Source: CAKVOD01 sp964606505
Lineage (GTDB): Bacteria > Bacillota > Clostridia > Christensenellales > UBA1242
Assembly (NCBI GenBank): GCA_964606505.1
Contig: CAZSGM010000006.1
Span: 45,838 to 109,837 of the forward strand
Length of the DNA stretch: 64,000 bases
Reading direction: 5' to 3'
This document shows, one piece after another, positions 28,743-38,906 of this stretch. The notes beneath the pieces were generated by a model that was given only the letters and a program-made list of their open reading frames with translations, was not told the origin of the DNA and did no database searches. Position 1 is the stretch's first letter. Every line of letters starts with the position of its first letter. The position numbers and the translations under genes are program-made.

Positions 28743-29595
28743 AAAATTTCTCCTTTTCTTCTTTTTCTAATATTTCAGCCAAAGCCCCACTTTCGTAATC
28801 GGAAGCGAACTCGGTCAATAGTCTAGTTTGCTCGGCAATTCGTTTAGGGTACTCGTCATTCATATACATTGTAGTAAGCGCCCATTGGAAACATCCCATA
28901 AGCAAAATCAATACAACTTGTATGCTTGTCCATAGAAACGTTGCAAGTGTCATATCTCCGACAAGTCCAACTGAATAATATCCAGCAATTAAACCTCCAA
29001 CTATACGGCAGATTATACCCGTAATGTCTTTGTCCTTTTGGTATTGCGCTTTTGTTCTGCCTAAATAGTTTGGGTCTTTTTGTTTGCCAGACCCCCCAGT
29101 TAACCCGCTTGCAGTAAGTTCAGTTATTTTTACCTTATCGGCTTTATGCACCGCTTTTAATTTTTCCTTTGACAAATTTGAAGTATCAAAACTTGGAGAA
29201 CTATAATCTTCGTAAGTCATACTTTCTCTTTGTAGTATGTATGTCTTGACCCTCTTAAGTGCTTGCTTGTTTTTATAAGAACACCACGGGTCAAGGTATT
29301 TACTATAAGGTGCTGTCCGTTCTAAAACTTTATCGTGCTTATCATATTCGTGTTCTACTTTCTCGTTCCGCTCCCCACGTTTTAGTGCGTCGCAGTCAAA
29401 CATTTTAACAATGAACGTTGCAAATAAAAACAACATTGTACCATCAAGTATTATTTCGCTAATCGTTTTGCCTGTTGGTTCAATTGCTATGCATCCATAC
29501 GAAATGTAGGCTATACTTGCAATGATTATGATTACAAAAAACAAGTTTCGCGCTAAAGAACTTTTTATTTTATTCCACACTTCTTGCGTTTCCAT
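28495..29595 (-). CDS. Phage membrane protein with low-complexity tail
   Basis: The 366 residues have hydrophobic segments near 18-38, 46-66, 193-215 and 220-242, so it is likely a four-helix membrane protein with a large loop. The C-terminal 90 residues are a Ser/Thr/Ala/Asn-rich tail. They are encoded by DNA that overlaps the next gene by 248 bases, so the tail may be shaped by that overlap. The start overlaps the upstream holin-like gene by 26 bases. The function is unknown; lysis or DNA entry are possible because of its neighbours. Confidence 0.65.
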   Translation of the reverse strand: METQEVWNKIKSSLARNLFFVIIIIASIAYISYGCIAIEPTGKTISEIILDGTMLFLFATFIVKMFDCDALKRGERNEKVEHEYDKHDKVLERTAPYSKYLDPWCSYKNKQALKRVKTYILQRESMTYEDYSSPSFDTSNLSKEKLKAVHKADKVKITELTASGLTGGSGKQKDPNYLGRTKAQYQKDKDITGIICRIVGGLIAGYYSVGLVGDMTLATFLWTSIQVVLILLMGCFQWALTTMYMNDEYPKRIAEQTRLLTEFASDYESGALAEILEKEEKEKFYEQSKRNVEAIDDTCAKAETTTKLNKCASNNESSSSANAELANYECATSTTSATDNADEPTSASPASTSNDNIAPIKPTSIQ

Positions 29596-30022
29596 TGTAC
29601 TCTCCTTTTAACTCTTGCATTGCTTGTTTTACTGCGTTATTTGTAGTATCTGCAATGCGCTCCTGCTCAACTTCTTGTGCAGTTTTTTTAACAAATTTAT
29701 CAAAACATAGAAGATTAACCCCCTCACCCGCAAGCAACATCCCTGAAAGTAACTTTATATCCATAATAATCGGTTCAAGCAAGCACGCCATAACAAAAAT
29801 AAATACGAACGTCCAAATACGCTGGGCGGGGGCTTTTAAATGTCCTTTTACCGCGAGTAAAGTCATAATAATTGCAATTATGCCCCCTACTGTTATACTA
29901 ACCGTTGTCGATGTCGTTTTTGTGTAAGCATCCCAATTAATCCCTACTGCGATTGCTAAAGGAGTAAGCGTGCTTAAAAAACTAGCACACTGCAACCACC
30001 TAAGTTTGGTTTTCGTTTTCAT
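29570..30022 (-). CDS. Holin-like phage membrane protein
   Basis: The 150-residue protein has three or four hydrophobic segments (about 10-28, 38-60, 68-85, 88-105) and a charged C-terminal coil. It overlaps the genes on both sides by about 25 bases. Size, topology and position after the tail genes fit a holin, but no family signature is visible. Confidence 0.5.
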   Translation of the reverse strand: MKTKTKLRWLQCASFLSTLTPLAIAVGINWDAYTKTTSTTVSITVGGIIAIIMTLLAVKGHLKAPAQRIWTFVFIFVMACLLEPIIMDIKLLSGMLLAGEGVNLLCFDKFVKKTAQEVEQERIADTTNNAVKQAMQELKGEYNGNARSVE

Positions 30023-30476
30023 TTTTGCCCTCGCTTATTTTCTTTATTTCAGTTGCGACACCAGATGAAACAAGTTCACTAGTATTACATAGTCCTACCT
30101 CAACCATTTTTTTGAGACTTAAAACCTCACTTGTAATAGCATCCAGCCTGCTTTGATAACTTTCAACAACTTTTTGCTGTGCTATAATTTTAGTATTTTG
30201 CGCTTCAAGCATCTGTTTTGCCTCATCGAAGCGGGCGCTAGACGTCCCAAATTGCGCGGTGGCAACCCTTAACGAATTTAAAATTAACGTCATCGCAATC
30301 GCAAAAATCCCACCACCTGTTCCACTGCCCAAAATTACAGGCAATATTGTGTTTTTAATATAGTCGTCAGCATTGCCTAAGTCCGCACTGTTTGCAACAA
30401 GGTAGCCAACAACGGCGCCCACAAACATACACGTTAAGCATAAAATCAGACCTAAGAAAAATCTTTTTTTATTCAT
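30000..30476 (-). CDS. Phage membrane protein with coiled coil
   Basis: I start at the ATG at 30476, after AAGGAGATTGG; a longer reading frame to 30569 would overlap the upstream gene and lacks a ribosome binding site. The 158-residue protein has two hydrophobic segments (about 5-28 and 42-68, glycine-rich GSGTGGGIF between). A coiled coil follows (about 85-135, AQFGTSSARFDEAKQML onwards). This resembles holin/spanin-like or virion membrane proteins. The function is unknown. Confidence 0.6.
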   Translation of the reverse strand: MNKKRFFLGLILCLTCMFVGAVVGYLVANSADLGNADDYIKNTILPVILGSGTGGGIFAIAMTLILNSLRVATAQFGTSSARFDEAKQMLEAQNTKIIAQQKVVESYQSRLDAITSEVLSLKKMVEVGLCNTSELVSSGVATEIKKISEGKNENENQT

Positions 30477-30490
30477 TTCCAATCTCCTTT

Positions 30491-30865
30491 TCACTTTGTT
30501 TCTATATATGGCTCCAATTCTCTTATTCGCATACGAATTTGTTTTCTTTCCTCTGTAATTTCTTTCCACTCTTCAGCGGAATACTCCCCATCCAAATATT
30601 TGCTAGACTTATAATCCATATCAATTAATTTTTGTTTCAGTTGCTCGTATTCTTCTTTTTTAGTTTCGGCTTCAGTTGGCGTATTGTATATATCTAATAT
30701 CAAATCCCCATTCACAACACGCCATTGTTTATATTTTTCTGCGCATAGCGTTTGCTCATATACTTCATTCGTTACTTCTATATATCTATCGGGATTAGTT
30801 ATTTTTATATCGGAAGGGTACCTTTCGCAAACCCATCCGTATTCATCAAAATATACTTTTTTCAT
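30491..30865 (-). CDS. Small phage protein downstream of tail fibre, possible fibre chaperone
   Basis: The 124-residue protein has a perfect AAGGAGG ribosome binding site that begins right after the tail-fibre stop codon. The N-terminal half is beta-rich, and the C-terminal half is a charged helix (EAETKKEEYEQLKQKL). Position and layout resemble tail-fibre assembly proteins or short tail accessory proteins, but no family is certain. Confidence 0.65.
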   Translation of the reverse strand: MKKVYFDEYGWVCERYPSDIKITNPDRYIEVTNEVYEQTLCAEKYKQWRVVNGDLILDIYNTPTEAETKKEEYEQLKQKLIDMDYKSSKYLDGEYSAEEWKEITEERKQIRMRIRELEPYIETK

Positions 30866-30874
30866 AAATCCTCC

Positions 30875-33800
30875 TTAGGCTTTATAGCCTATTGCCATCC
30901 ATTGCAGCCCCTTTGTATCCCCATTTTCGTCAAGTTGACATCCAGTTAAAGTCAAGTTTTTTGTACCAACCTCCCTAGACCCCCCATTCCAATAGTAAAC
31001 ACAAGTAACCGAAGGGCGTCTTGAAAATCCCCCATTTGCAAAAGTTATCGTAGGGTCATTATTTAAATTGGAACTCCCATTCCCCACGTGTCCCCAGCAA
31101 ATTTTGAACCCATTTGAAAATTCTATGTAACTTTGAAATGTTGATAAATATGTTCCAGCGGCGGTAGTCCCACCCTCGCTCATTGATGCACTCCTTACAA
31201 GTGTGGGCAAAGTGGGTTTATTCGTCAAATCATTGTAATTGCCGCTAAATAATGTTGGCTTATTGCTCAAATCGTTGTAATTACCGCTAAATATTGTCGG
31301 TTTATTGTTTAAGTCGTTGTAACTACCACTAAATAATTCTTCACGTAACGCTAATTCTTTGCCATTGACCTTAGGTCGTGTATTAAACAATATATCCCCA
31401 GCAGCATTAAACACAATCGACCCCTCATAGCCCCAAATGGTTACCTCGCCTGAACTATGTGGGACGCTTTGGGTTTCAATATAAATGTCACTATTATATT
31501 TTTTTAAGTGCAAGCCCTCACCCCCTGCAAGCCCTTGCCAATCAATAAGACTATCATTAAGGCTAGCAAAACTCAAAGCTCCGATATTTGCTCGAGCCGT
31601 TTCTTTTTGCGCTTCAGTTAATGATTGTGTTTCGCTATACAATACTGAAGCACCGCCAATTGCATCTGGTATACCTAAGTTGGCTCGAGCAATTTGCTTG
31701 TATTCGTCAGCAAGATTTTGTGTTACGCTATATTTTAAACACATATTGTCGACTTCGGTTTTATCATAAAACTTTGTTAGGTCGAATGCACCCCCTAATG
31801 CATCCCATTGTTCGCCGTTCCACGCAACATTTGTTCCCGCTGGGTGATTGTCGAACTCTTGCACAACATTGTAGGTATCCCCAACTATCAAATTCTGAGT
31901 TGGTAAATCCGTATACGAATTTACTGACCCCTTGTAAGCCAACACGCTTGCCGTTTTCTGAATAACGTAATCCTGCGTAGCAAACGGACTTGTCCCATCC
32001 CCGTTATTGGTTAATTCACTAACACTTGTTGGCACAGTGATGTCAACTGTTTTATTCGTGATAGGCAACAGCGTATTATTTTTCTTGATTGTAGTAATCG
32101 CGTTAACCTCTGCACCACTTGCAATGGCGTTCAACTTGGATTTATCACTTGCGCTCATAAGTCCTGATGCTGTGCCGGTTGCCTCAACTGGTTTGTTAGT
32201 TAAATCGTTGTATCTACCACTAAAATTACTTGTCCCTGCGCCTATATTTGAACGCGCCTGCTCCTTTTGTTCGTTCGACAATGCCTGTTCGGTAAACCGC
32301 AAATAATTTGTAAGCGCATTAGCCGTTATATAGCCAGCCCCATTAGTAAGACCTGCATTGTCTGTGGGTATGGTTGGTAACCCGCTCAATGAACTGTATT
32401 GCCCATCGAAGTTGCTAGTTCCCGCCCCAATATTTGAACGCACTTGCGCTCGTTGTTCAGATGTTAAAGATTGTTCACTATAAAGCAAAACCTGTTTGTC
32501 ATTTGGCATCGCCCCAACTTCGGTAGCAGTATAAGTAGGTTTTGTATCTGCCTTTGCCCAAGGATATACATCACTCGCTGGCAAGGATGACGGAATTGCT
32601 TTCGAGTATAATTTTCCAGTAGTACTATCAATTTTGACTTCCTCAGTTTCACTTGCTGTTTTCTCATCTGCAAGCAAACCTCCAACCTTTTTAGATGTCG
32701 CTTTTGGTACAAATGTTAAGTATAAGCTCGAAAGGTCTGGGATGTCACTTTCGCCTAATGTTACCCACTCAGGTGCACCACTGCCGATGGATTTGAGTAT
32801 TTGTCCTTCAGTCCCTGCCGTTTGTGGAGCATAAAAGTTTAATTGCACTGAGTTGCTCCCATAAACTTCTTGTTCTTGCCCATTAAGATATAACTTTTTA
32901 ACTTTGGCTTCACCAACTTTTCCAGTAATCAAACCTTTTTTGTCATACGATGGGAAAACAAATGTCCCACTATTTGCATCAATGTCCGCGTTGCTTGCAA
33001 CTGCTCCGATATTTGCACGTGCATAGCCCTTTTGCTCCACAGATAATGATTGACTTGCGTTGGCAAACGACACATACTTTGTATCAAAGTTTGGTAGGTC
33101 GTCAAAACTGATTTCTCTCGTTTCAATTCGGTTGTCCCCTGCATTCCAACTAACAAATTTGCCGTCAGTCATTGCGTCGCTTTCATTTCGGGTAGTAAGC
33201 GGTTGCTCATCCCCAACGTCCCCAACGCGCGCAACGCCATTACTATCGAACACAAGTGTGCCGTCATTCGTTCCGTCGTATTTTTTCGCAGTAAGTCCCG
33301 CATATTCGCTTGTTCCTAGCCCCGAAATCGCGCCATCACGCAAAATAATGCGGTCATTTTTTGAGTAAACCTCTTCGGCGTGTGTTGAATAAGTTCCCCC
33401 TGATTGCGTAATATTCCCCACAACGTGCAAATTTCCACTTATTGTTCCGCCTACAAGCTTTAAATAACTGGCATCCGCTTGAGCTCGCGTCAACTTCGCA
33501 TTCCAACTCTCAATATTATCGTCCGATACAAGCCTATGTTGCGCATCGTCCGTCAATTCTGCAAGCATCGTTGGTGTGGATATTTCAACCTTTTTGTTTA
33601 TGATGTTTAAAAGATTTCCATTGTGCTCGATTTGTTCAATCTTGCAAATATTGTCAAAATCAATCGACGCCAAACTATTTGAGGTATCGTCAATTTTTTG
33701 CTTATAAACATCTGTAAAATTGTTGTCAGTATGTACATAATTATTATCGACAACAAAGTCTAAATCAATATTTAAATCGCTAACTTTTTTAGGCGCGTCT

Positions 33801-35647
33801 AGAATTTCCGAGTAATTGTAAGTCGGTTTATTTTTATTTTTTGCCCACTCGTAAACATCACTCGCTGGCAAACTTATTGGTGCCCCAATTAACGAACTAT
33901 ATTGTCCGTCAAAATCGCTTGTCCCAGCGCCTATGTTTGTGCGCGCCTGCTCTTTTTCCCCTTGCGATAAAACTTGCTCAGCATAAGACAAAATTTTGTT
34001 AGGTTTATTTTTGATGTAGCTTAATTTTGTCTTGTCATTTTCGCTAAAATCTGCCTGTATTTGCGCCGCAGGAATGGTTGGAGTTCCTACAATTTCCGAA
34101 TAATTATATGTGGGTTTTGTTTCAGATTTCGCCCACGAATAAACATCACTTGCGGGCAAAGCATTTGGAGCATTTAAAATTTCACTATAAGTATAAATTG
34201 GCTTAGCTTCCGCCTTTGCCCATTCTTTAATATCAACATCCTTTAAAAGGCTATCTACGCCATCAATTTCGTCAATAGTGTACTTAGGTTTAGTGCTTTG
34301 CTTAGCCCAAGCATAAACATCGCTCGCTGGCAATGAGGTAGGCATATCGCTTTTCTTTGCTATTTCAACAACGGAGATTAGTCCAGTTTTCAATTTTTGA
34401 GTAGTTGCATCCCAAAAGACAACATTACCATTTGTCATATCTTTACTTTCATTTCTGGTTGCAAGTGGCTGTTCGTCTCCAGCGTCGCCAACGCGCGCAA
34501 CCCCATTACTATCAAATGACAAATAGCCGTCTATAACTCCGTCATAAAGTTTGGCGCGTATTCCCGTTCTAGCACCGTCTGCAAGTCCCGTAGTTGCGCC
34601 ATCACGCAATGTTATGTAGTCGTTTTTAGTTCGCACTTCTTCCGTTACCGATACGACCATTCCGCCCTCAGCAACAACCTTACCCAAAATGTGCACATCC
34701 TTGTCAAATGTTGCCGAGCCCGACAAGTTAAGCTCATCTCCAAATATTTTGTTGTAGCGCAAGTTCTCGCTTCCAAGGTTATAGGTTTTTGTTGCATTTG
34801 GCAAAATGTTATTTGAATTTAAGTCCCCGAGTAATATTCCGCCTAATTTATCAATTTTAGAACTAATTAAGTCGCGTATATCTTGGTGAGTATCACTTGC
34901 AGAATTGTGTGCGTTAAGCAATCTACTTGCCGTTCCTGCGACATCCGCGCCCACTTGTTCGGCGGTTGTATTATGTGGGTTTGATTTATTTATAATGTGG
35001 CTAACAAACATTGGATGCGCCGAAGCGTCCGAATTATGCGCGTCAATTAGTTCGCTTGCTGTGCCTTTAGTATCCGCCCCGACTTGTTCTGCCGTTACAT
35101 TGTGCGGGTTCTCCTTGTTTAGCGCGTGTTCATACACATACTTGCCCCGAGCACCATCAAATGCCGTTAATTCGGTTTCCCCCAGTGTTAGTCCTGAGCC
35201 AATAGAAGCCAATTTCGTACCACCAAATCGATACGCAACGCCTTCGTTATTGTCAACATAGATTTTGCCTTTTTCTAATGCAATGTTTTCGCCATTAACC
35301 TTAAACTCTGTAGCACTTACATACTCTCCGTCGATTACATCGTCAAAATACCCAGGAATAAAATCAGCAGGTATTTTCCCATTTACTAGAGATGGAATAT
35401 TTACACCTATATCGCTCGTATGTAACAAACTTTCGGCGCTCCCAATATTTTGGAGTTCCGCATTCATTTCTGCAGCAACCCTGTCAAGTTCCGACAGTAC
35501 CGAATTGTTTAAGTCAGTAACCCCACTATGTAGATTTTGTTTTATTTTTTCAGCGCTCCAGCCTAACTCGCTAGGATTATTAGGCATCCCATAGGCGGTT
35601 TTATTGAGTATTTTCTTGCGCACATCTTCTGATACTTTATTTATCAT
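30875..35647 (-). CDS. Tail fibre / receptor-binding protein (1590 residues)
   Basis: It overlaps the upstream tail gene by 4 bases (ATGA). The N-terminal 130 residues likely attach to the tail. Two HNVTAEQVGAD-type units (about 185-235) are typical of phage fibres. The shaft is modular: five LPASDVYxWAKxxxKPTY-type units, about six copies of EQxxxARxNIGAGTSxFDG, and a large block of about 85 residues present twice (FDSNGVARVGD marks each copy). The end has three SGNYNDLxNKPT repeats. A C-terminal domain with NGFKICWGHVG follows, resembling the gp53-like receptor-binding end of other fibres. It should trimerise and bind the host surface. Confidence 0.85.
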   Translation of the reverse strand: MINKVSEDVRKKILNKTAYGMPNNPSELGWSAEKIKQNLHSGVTDLNNSVLSELDRVAAEMNAELQNIGSAESLLHTSDIGVNIPSLVNGKIPADFIPGYFDDVIDGEYVSATEFKVNGENIALEKGKIYVDNNEGVAYRFGGTKLASIGSGLTLGETELTAFDGARGKYVYEHALNKENPHNVTAEQVGADTKGTASELIDAHNSDASAHPMFVSHIINKSNPHNTTAEQVGADVAGTASRLLNAHNSASDTHQDIRDLISSKIDKLGGILLGDLNSNNILPNATKTYNLGSENLRYNKIFGDELNLSGSATFDKDVHILGKVVAEGGMVVSVTEEVRTKNDYITLRDGATTGLADGARTGIRAKLYDGVIDGYLSFDSNGVARVGDAGDEQPLATRNESKDMTNGNVVFWDATTQKLKTGLISVVEIAKKSDMPTSLPASDVYAWAKQSTKPKYTIDEIDGVDSLLKDVDIKEWAKAEAKPIYTYSEILNAPNALPASDVYSWAKSETKPTYNYSEIVGTPTIPAAQIQADFSENDKTKLSYIKNKPNKILSYAEQVLSQGEKEQARTNIGAGTSDFDGQYSSLIGAPISLPASDVYEWAKNKNKPTYNYSEILDAPKKVSDLNIDLDFVVDNNYVHTDNNFTDVYKQKIDDTSNSLASIDFDNICKIEQIEHNGNLLNIINKKVEISTPTMLAELTDDAQHRLVSDDNIESWNAKLTRAQADASYLKLVGGTISGNLHVVGNITQSGGTYSTHAEEVYSKNDRIILRDGAISGLGTSEYAGLTAKKYDGTNDGTLVFDSNGVARVGDVGDEQPLTTRNESDAMTDGKFVSWNAGDNRIETREISFDDLPNFDTKYVSFANASQSLSVEQKGYARANIGAVASNADIDANSGTFVFPSYDKKGLITGKVGEAKVKKLYLNGQEQEVYGSNSVQLNFYAPQTAGTEGQILKSIGSGAPEWVTLGESDIPDLSSLYLTFVPKATSKKVGGLLADEKTASETEEVKIDSTTGKLYSKAIPSSLPASDVYPWAKADTKPTYTATEVGAMPNDKQVLLYSEQSLTSEQRAQVRSNIGAGTSNFDGQYSSLSGLPTIPTDNAGLTNGAGYITANALTNYLRFTEQALSNEQKEQARSNIGAGTSNFSGRYNDLTNKPVEATGTASGLMSASDKSKLNAIASGAEVNAITTIKKNNTLLPITNKTVDITVPTSVSELTNNGDGTSPFATQDYVIQKTASVLAYKGSVNSYTDLPTQNLIVGDTYNVVQEFDNHPAGTNVAWNGEQWDALGGAFDLTKFYDKTEVDNMCLKYSVTQNLADEYKQIARANLGIPDAIGGASVLYSETQSLTEAQKETARANIGALSFASLNDSLIDWQGLAGGEGLHLKKYNSDIYIETQSVPHSSGEVTIWGYEGSIVFNAAGDILFNTRPKVNGKELALREELFSGSYNDLNNKPTIFSGNYNDLSNKPTLFSGNYNDLTNKPTLPTLVRSASMSEGGTTAAGTYLSTFQSYIEFSNGFKICWGHVGNGSSNLNNDPTITFANGGFSRRPSVTCVYYWNGGSREVGTKNLTLTGCQLDENGDTKGLQWMAIGYKA

Positions 35648-38196
35648 TTTACCCCCCTTGTATTCCCTTTAATGGAATAGTTAATTTTTAGCGATTTTAT
35701 AATGCAATCGCTGTCATTGTCGCTTTCAAATTTAAAAACAATAAAATTAAAATAATCTTTAACGCACTTTGTAAAACTTGTAGCAAACGCCCCCTCAAAA
35801 GTGAAGTCGTTAAAATCTATGTCATTAAAACTAAAATCCCCCGAACCTTGTGAAGTAAAACTTTCATCCCTATATTTTGTACTATATCCAAACTGTAGCC
35901 TTGCATTTATTTTGGGTTCACAAGTTAATATTAGTCGCTTCAGTACTTTTGTTTTATCTGGATAATTTAGCGCCATAAACGTTGTATACCAAATTGCTTT
36001 AACAGGACTTACTTTGATAATGTAACCCACAAATTCCGTTGGAGTCAACTCATTGTAAGCAACAAATTTAGCCGTTATACCTTTATATTTAAGCGCAAAA
36101 GTACTATTCTCAATGTTTACGATTTGAAAGTTTTCGCCCGTTACTTTTGCACTAATTCTAAAAACATCAGAAAAAGTTACTTGCTCACCATTTTGGCGAA
36201 TTTTAAAAGTCAAATTCCCCATATCTATGTCATATACTTCATACTCCCCAACTTCAATTTCGCTACTACTGTCGATGCATACCTTTTGCCCGTTGTGAAG
36301 TATCTTTAAGGTATTTAATCCAACTTTTACACAATTATTTGCGACATCTATAAAGTCATACGGGCTAACCAATTGCATATAAATATCATTAGTGGACAAC
36401 TTAAATATATCATTCTCTTTTAAATCAAGTTTCCCATTATAGGTTATTTTAGAGTTCGCTATATTTAAGGACATATCTCCAACACTTGTTTTGTGATAAA
36501 TTCTATCAGAAAATAATTCATCAAAAATGCAAATTCGCCCGTCGTTTGTCCCAAAACATAGTTTGCCGTCAAGTTCACAGAATACCCGTGCATCAATATT
36601 ATCCCAGTACCACCATTCATAATCAAATGTGTCAGACATACTCCCATCGGCACGAGTTTTAAATCGAGCATCCGCCACATAGCAAACCCCGTCAACGCTT
36701 AAAATATACCAATTATCATAAACAAACGCTACAGCATTGTCTAGATGTTTATGTTTTTTTAATTTTTCAATGATGTACCTACTACGTTCCTTAGCAAATC
36801 TTTCGGTTGTTGCCACATTACTACTCAACTCAAGCCCAAACACCCCGCTTTTGCTAAGAAATAAATTATCGCCTGCGAGCGTTGCGATTGCGTATGGGCT
36901 AATAGCCCCCACCCCACGGCTTCCCGCCTTAACAGAAAACGCAATTTGATAACTAACATTCCCATTATCTTCAGCACTTTGCGTCATTGTCCCGCTTCGG
37001 TAATGAACGCTTGGTTCATCTTGACTGCTCTCTTTGATTATTGCTAGCGTTCCATCCGATAGTTTTGTATATCCCATAATTGCTGTTGCCGTTGTGCCTA
37101 TTTTTGTCGTACTTGACAGTCTAGGAAAATATGTGAAATCATCTGTGGCGCTATAAAAATCTACATTTCTATATTCTTTATTCCCAGATAAAAACAACCT
37201 GTCCATATTGTTATCTGCGCCAAAATAAGTACCGAAACAACAATTTGTAATATTGCTACTCTCTCCCAAATCGTGGCTAAATTCAACGACGATGTTTTCA
37301 AGCGCTTCGGGTGTTGTTGAATTTTTAGTCGCACCATTAAACGTAATACGCCCATTAGAAAAATCAATATTCCCAACTTTTGTACCACTCTTATACAATT
37401 CGTTTTTTATTTCATATGCTTGCAGGGTGTTATTAAAAATACGGTTAGTATAATTTTCAATTGTGGGTACCCCATCCTCACTCAAAAGCGTAACTTCTAC
37501 TTTTATCTCAGTATTTGCATCAATACTCGCGTCCAGTTGGTAACTTGCGCTTGCGGTTTCGCCAATTAACCCATTTTTTCGACGCGTAGACAAGAGGTTT
37601 GCATCCTCGCCAGTTGTGCGAACATCCCCGTTACTTGAGTTGATTTTGTTTATGTTTTTAGTAGTTGTTGCTATGTACGTGTCTACGTTATCAATAACGC
37701 GTCTAAGTTCAAAAGTTTCACCATTATCCCACGACCCAAACACTAAATAATCGCCACACCCGACAAAATACGCTCGATTGTTTGAAATGAAACACATTAT
37801 ACGATTTGAAATTAATTTACTTTCCAAGACCTCTGCTCCCGCGTATGTGCAAGATGACATAATATTGTCATATACTTTATATTCTTGCGTACTGCCGTCA
37901 TAATAAGCACGATAAAAACGTTTGCCTGCATAGATTATAAGTATCTGTTTATCGTGTAAGTTAAGTTCAAATATCCCATTAATCTTGAGAGCCTTGCCGT
38001 TGCTGTCATCTAGTTGCAAAATTTGATTATACCCGTTGCGCTTTTTATTAGCCCCAAATTTGTTGATAAAATTTACTGCGTTGGGCGAACGGTTACTTTC
38101 CACATTTAGTGTTGGGCTTGAAAAATCCACCCCGCGAAAATTGGCAAGGTTAGCCGAATAAATATCTGTATTGTCTATACTTGTGCTAAATTCCAT
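35644..38196 (-). CDS. Short-tail (nozzle/stabilisation) protein
   Basis: The 850-residue protein begins with MEFSTSIDNTDIYSANL and a region FRGVDFSSPTLNVESNRSP, seen in tail-tubular/stabilisation proteins of podovirus-like phages (P22 gp10 / T7 gp12 role). Beta-propeller-like repeats follow, with surface-exposed Tyr and Asn. It starts one base into the stop of the adaptor gene (TAATG) and overlaps the tail fibre by ATGA. The gene order adaptor-nozzle-fibre supports a short tail. The family assignment rests mostly on context and the N-terminal pattern. Confidence 0.7.
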   Translation of the reverse strand: MEFSTSIDNTDIYSANLANFRGVDFSSPTLNVESNRSPNAVNFINKFGANKKRNGYNQILQLDDSNGKALKINGIFELNLHDKQILIIYAGKRFYRAYYDGSTQEYKVYDNIMSSCTYAGAEVLESKLISNRIMCFISNNRAYFVGCGDYLVFGSWDNGETFELRRVIDNVDTYIATTTKNINKINSSNGDVRTTGEDANLLSTRRKNGLIGETASASYQLDASIDANTEIKVEVTLLSEDGVPTIENYTNRIFNNTLQAYEIKNELYKSGTKVGNIDFSNGRITFNGATKNSTTPEALENIVVEFSHDLGESSNITNCCFGTYFGADNNMDRLFLSGNKEYRNVDFYSATDDFTYFPRLSSTTKIGTTATAIMGYTKLSDGTLAIIKESSQDEPSVHYRSGTMTQSAEDNGNVSYQIAFSVKAGSRGVGAISPYAIATLAGDNLFLSKSGVFGLELSSNVATTERFAKERSRYIIEKLKKHKHLDNAVAFVYDNWYILSVDGVCYVADARFKTRADGSMSDTFDYEWWYWDNIDARVFCELDGKLCFGTNDGRICIFDELFSDRIYHKTSVGDMSLNIANSKITYNGKLDLKENDIFKLSTNDIYMQLVSPYDFIDVANNCVKVGLNTLKILHNGQKVCIDSSSEIEVGEYEVYDIDMGNLTFKIRQNGEQVTFSDVFRISAKVTGENFQIVNIENSTFALKYKGITAKFVAYNELTPTEFVGYIIKVSPVKAIWYTTFMALNYPDKTKVLKRLILTCEPKINARLQFGYSTKYRDESFTSQGSGDFSFNDIDFNDFTFEGAFATSFTKCVKDYFNFIVFKFESDNDSDCIIKSLKINYSIKGNTRGVK

Positions 38197-38825
38197 TAGA
38201 AAAACCTCAAACTAAATTTTTTGCAAATTCGGTAATTGCTTTCCTTTTTCACTTTTGCAAATGAAGCAAGCCCTGCCTCAAACTTATTACGTGCATCATT
38301 TGCTAAACTAGCGTTATCCTCTTGATATAAATCACTTTTTATGTAGTAAGGAATTAAATTAGCTATTTCGTCTGGCAAATCAAGAGTTGCCGAATCTTGC
38401 AACGCGTCCACATGTGAAATTTTTGGGTTGTAAACAACTAAAATTTTTGCTCTGTCGTCGACTTTTAGTATTACTTTGTTGTTTGTAATTTGTACAAACG
38501 CCACATTTTCCGCGTACTTATCTGCGTGCACCATATCAATTGAAACCAAATCGTAAAAATCATCTATTTTCGCGTTCAAATCAAATATTGTTCTATCCCC
38601 AAGAATTTCGCCATCAGATTTTACAAGTACCTTATATTCCATCGGTAAAACTTTCGCCGATATAATACGGTCAAGTGCCCTATTAATTGCCCCCGTCATA
38701 TTACTTAAGTACATCGCATACACACTATCCTTGTATAAATCAGGTAAATTGTCAGATGTGATTGTTTTGTCCATATTTATAAACATCACTCGCAATGCCT
38801 CAAGTTTCACATCTCCTAATAACAT
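38196..38825 (-). CDS. Head-to-tail adaptor protein
   Basis: The 209-residue protein starts after AAAGGAG. Its mostly helical N-terminus (LKLEALRVMFINMDK-like) and size fit gp4/gp6-type adaptors that sit between portal and tail. It lies between the capsid genes and the tail nozzle, where adaptors are found. Assigned from position and size. Confidence 0.6.
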   Translation of the reverse strand: MLLGDVKLEALRVMFINMDKTITSDNLPDLYKDSVYAMYLSNMTGAINRALDRIISAKVLPMEYKVLVKSDGEILGDRTIFDLNAKIDDFYDLVSIDMVHADKYAENVAFVQITNNKVILKVDDRAKILVVYNPKISHVDALQDSATLDLPDEIANLIPYYIKSDLYQEDNASLANDARNKFEAGLASFAKVKKESNYRICKKFSLRFF

Positions 38826-38906
38826 TCCAACTCCTTTGCAAAATGGTGGTACTGCCCCACCAAATAACTTTTGTTTTGCGTATGTGGTGCATTACTGCAC
38901 CAGTTT

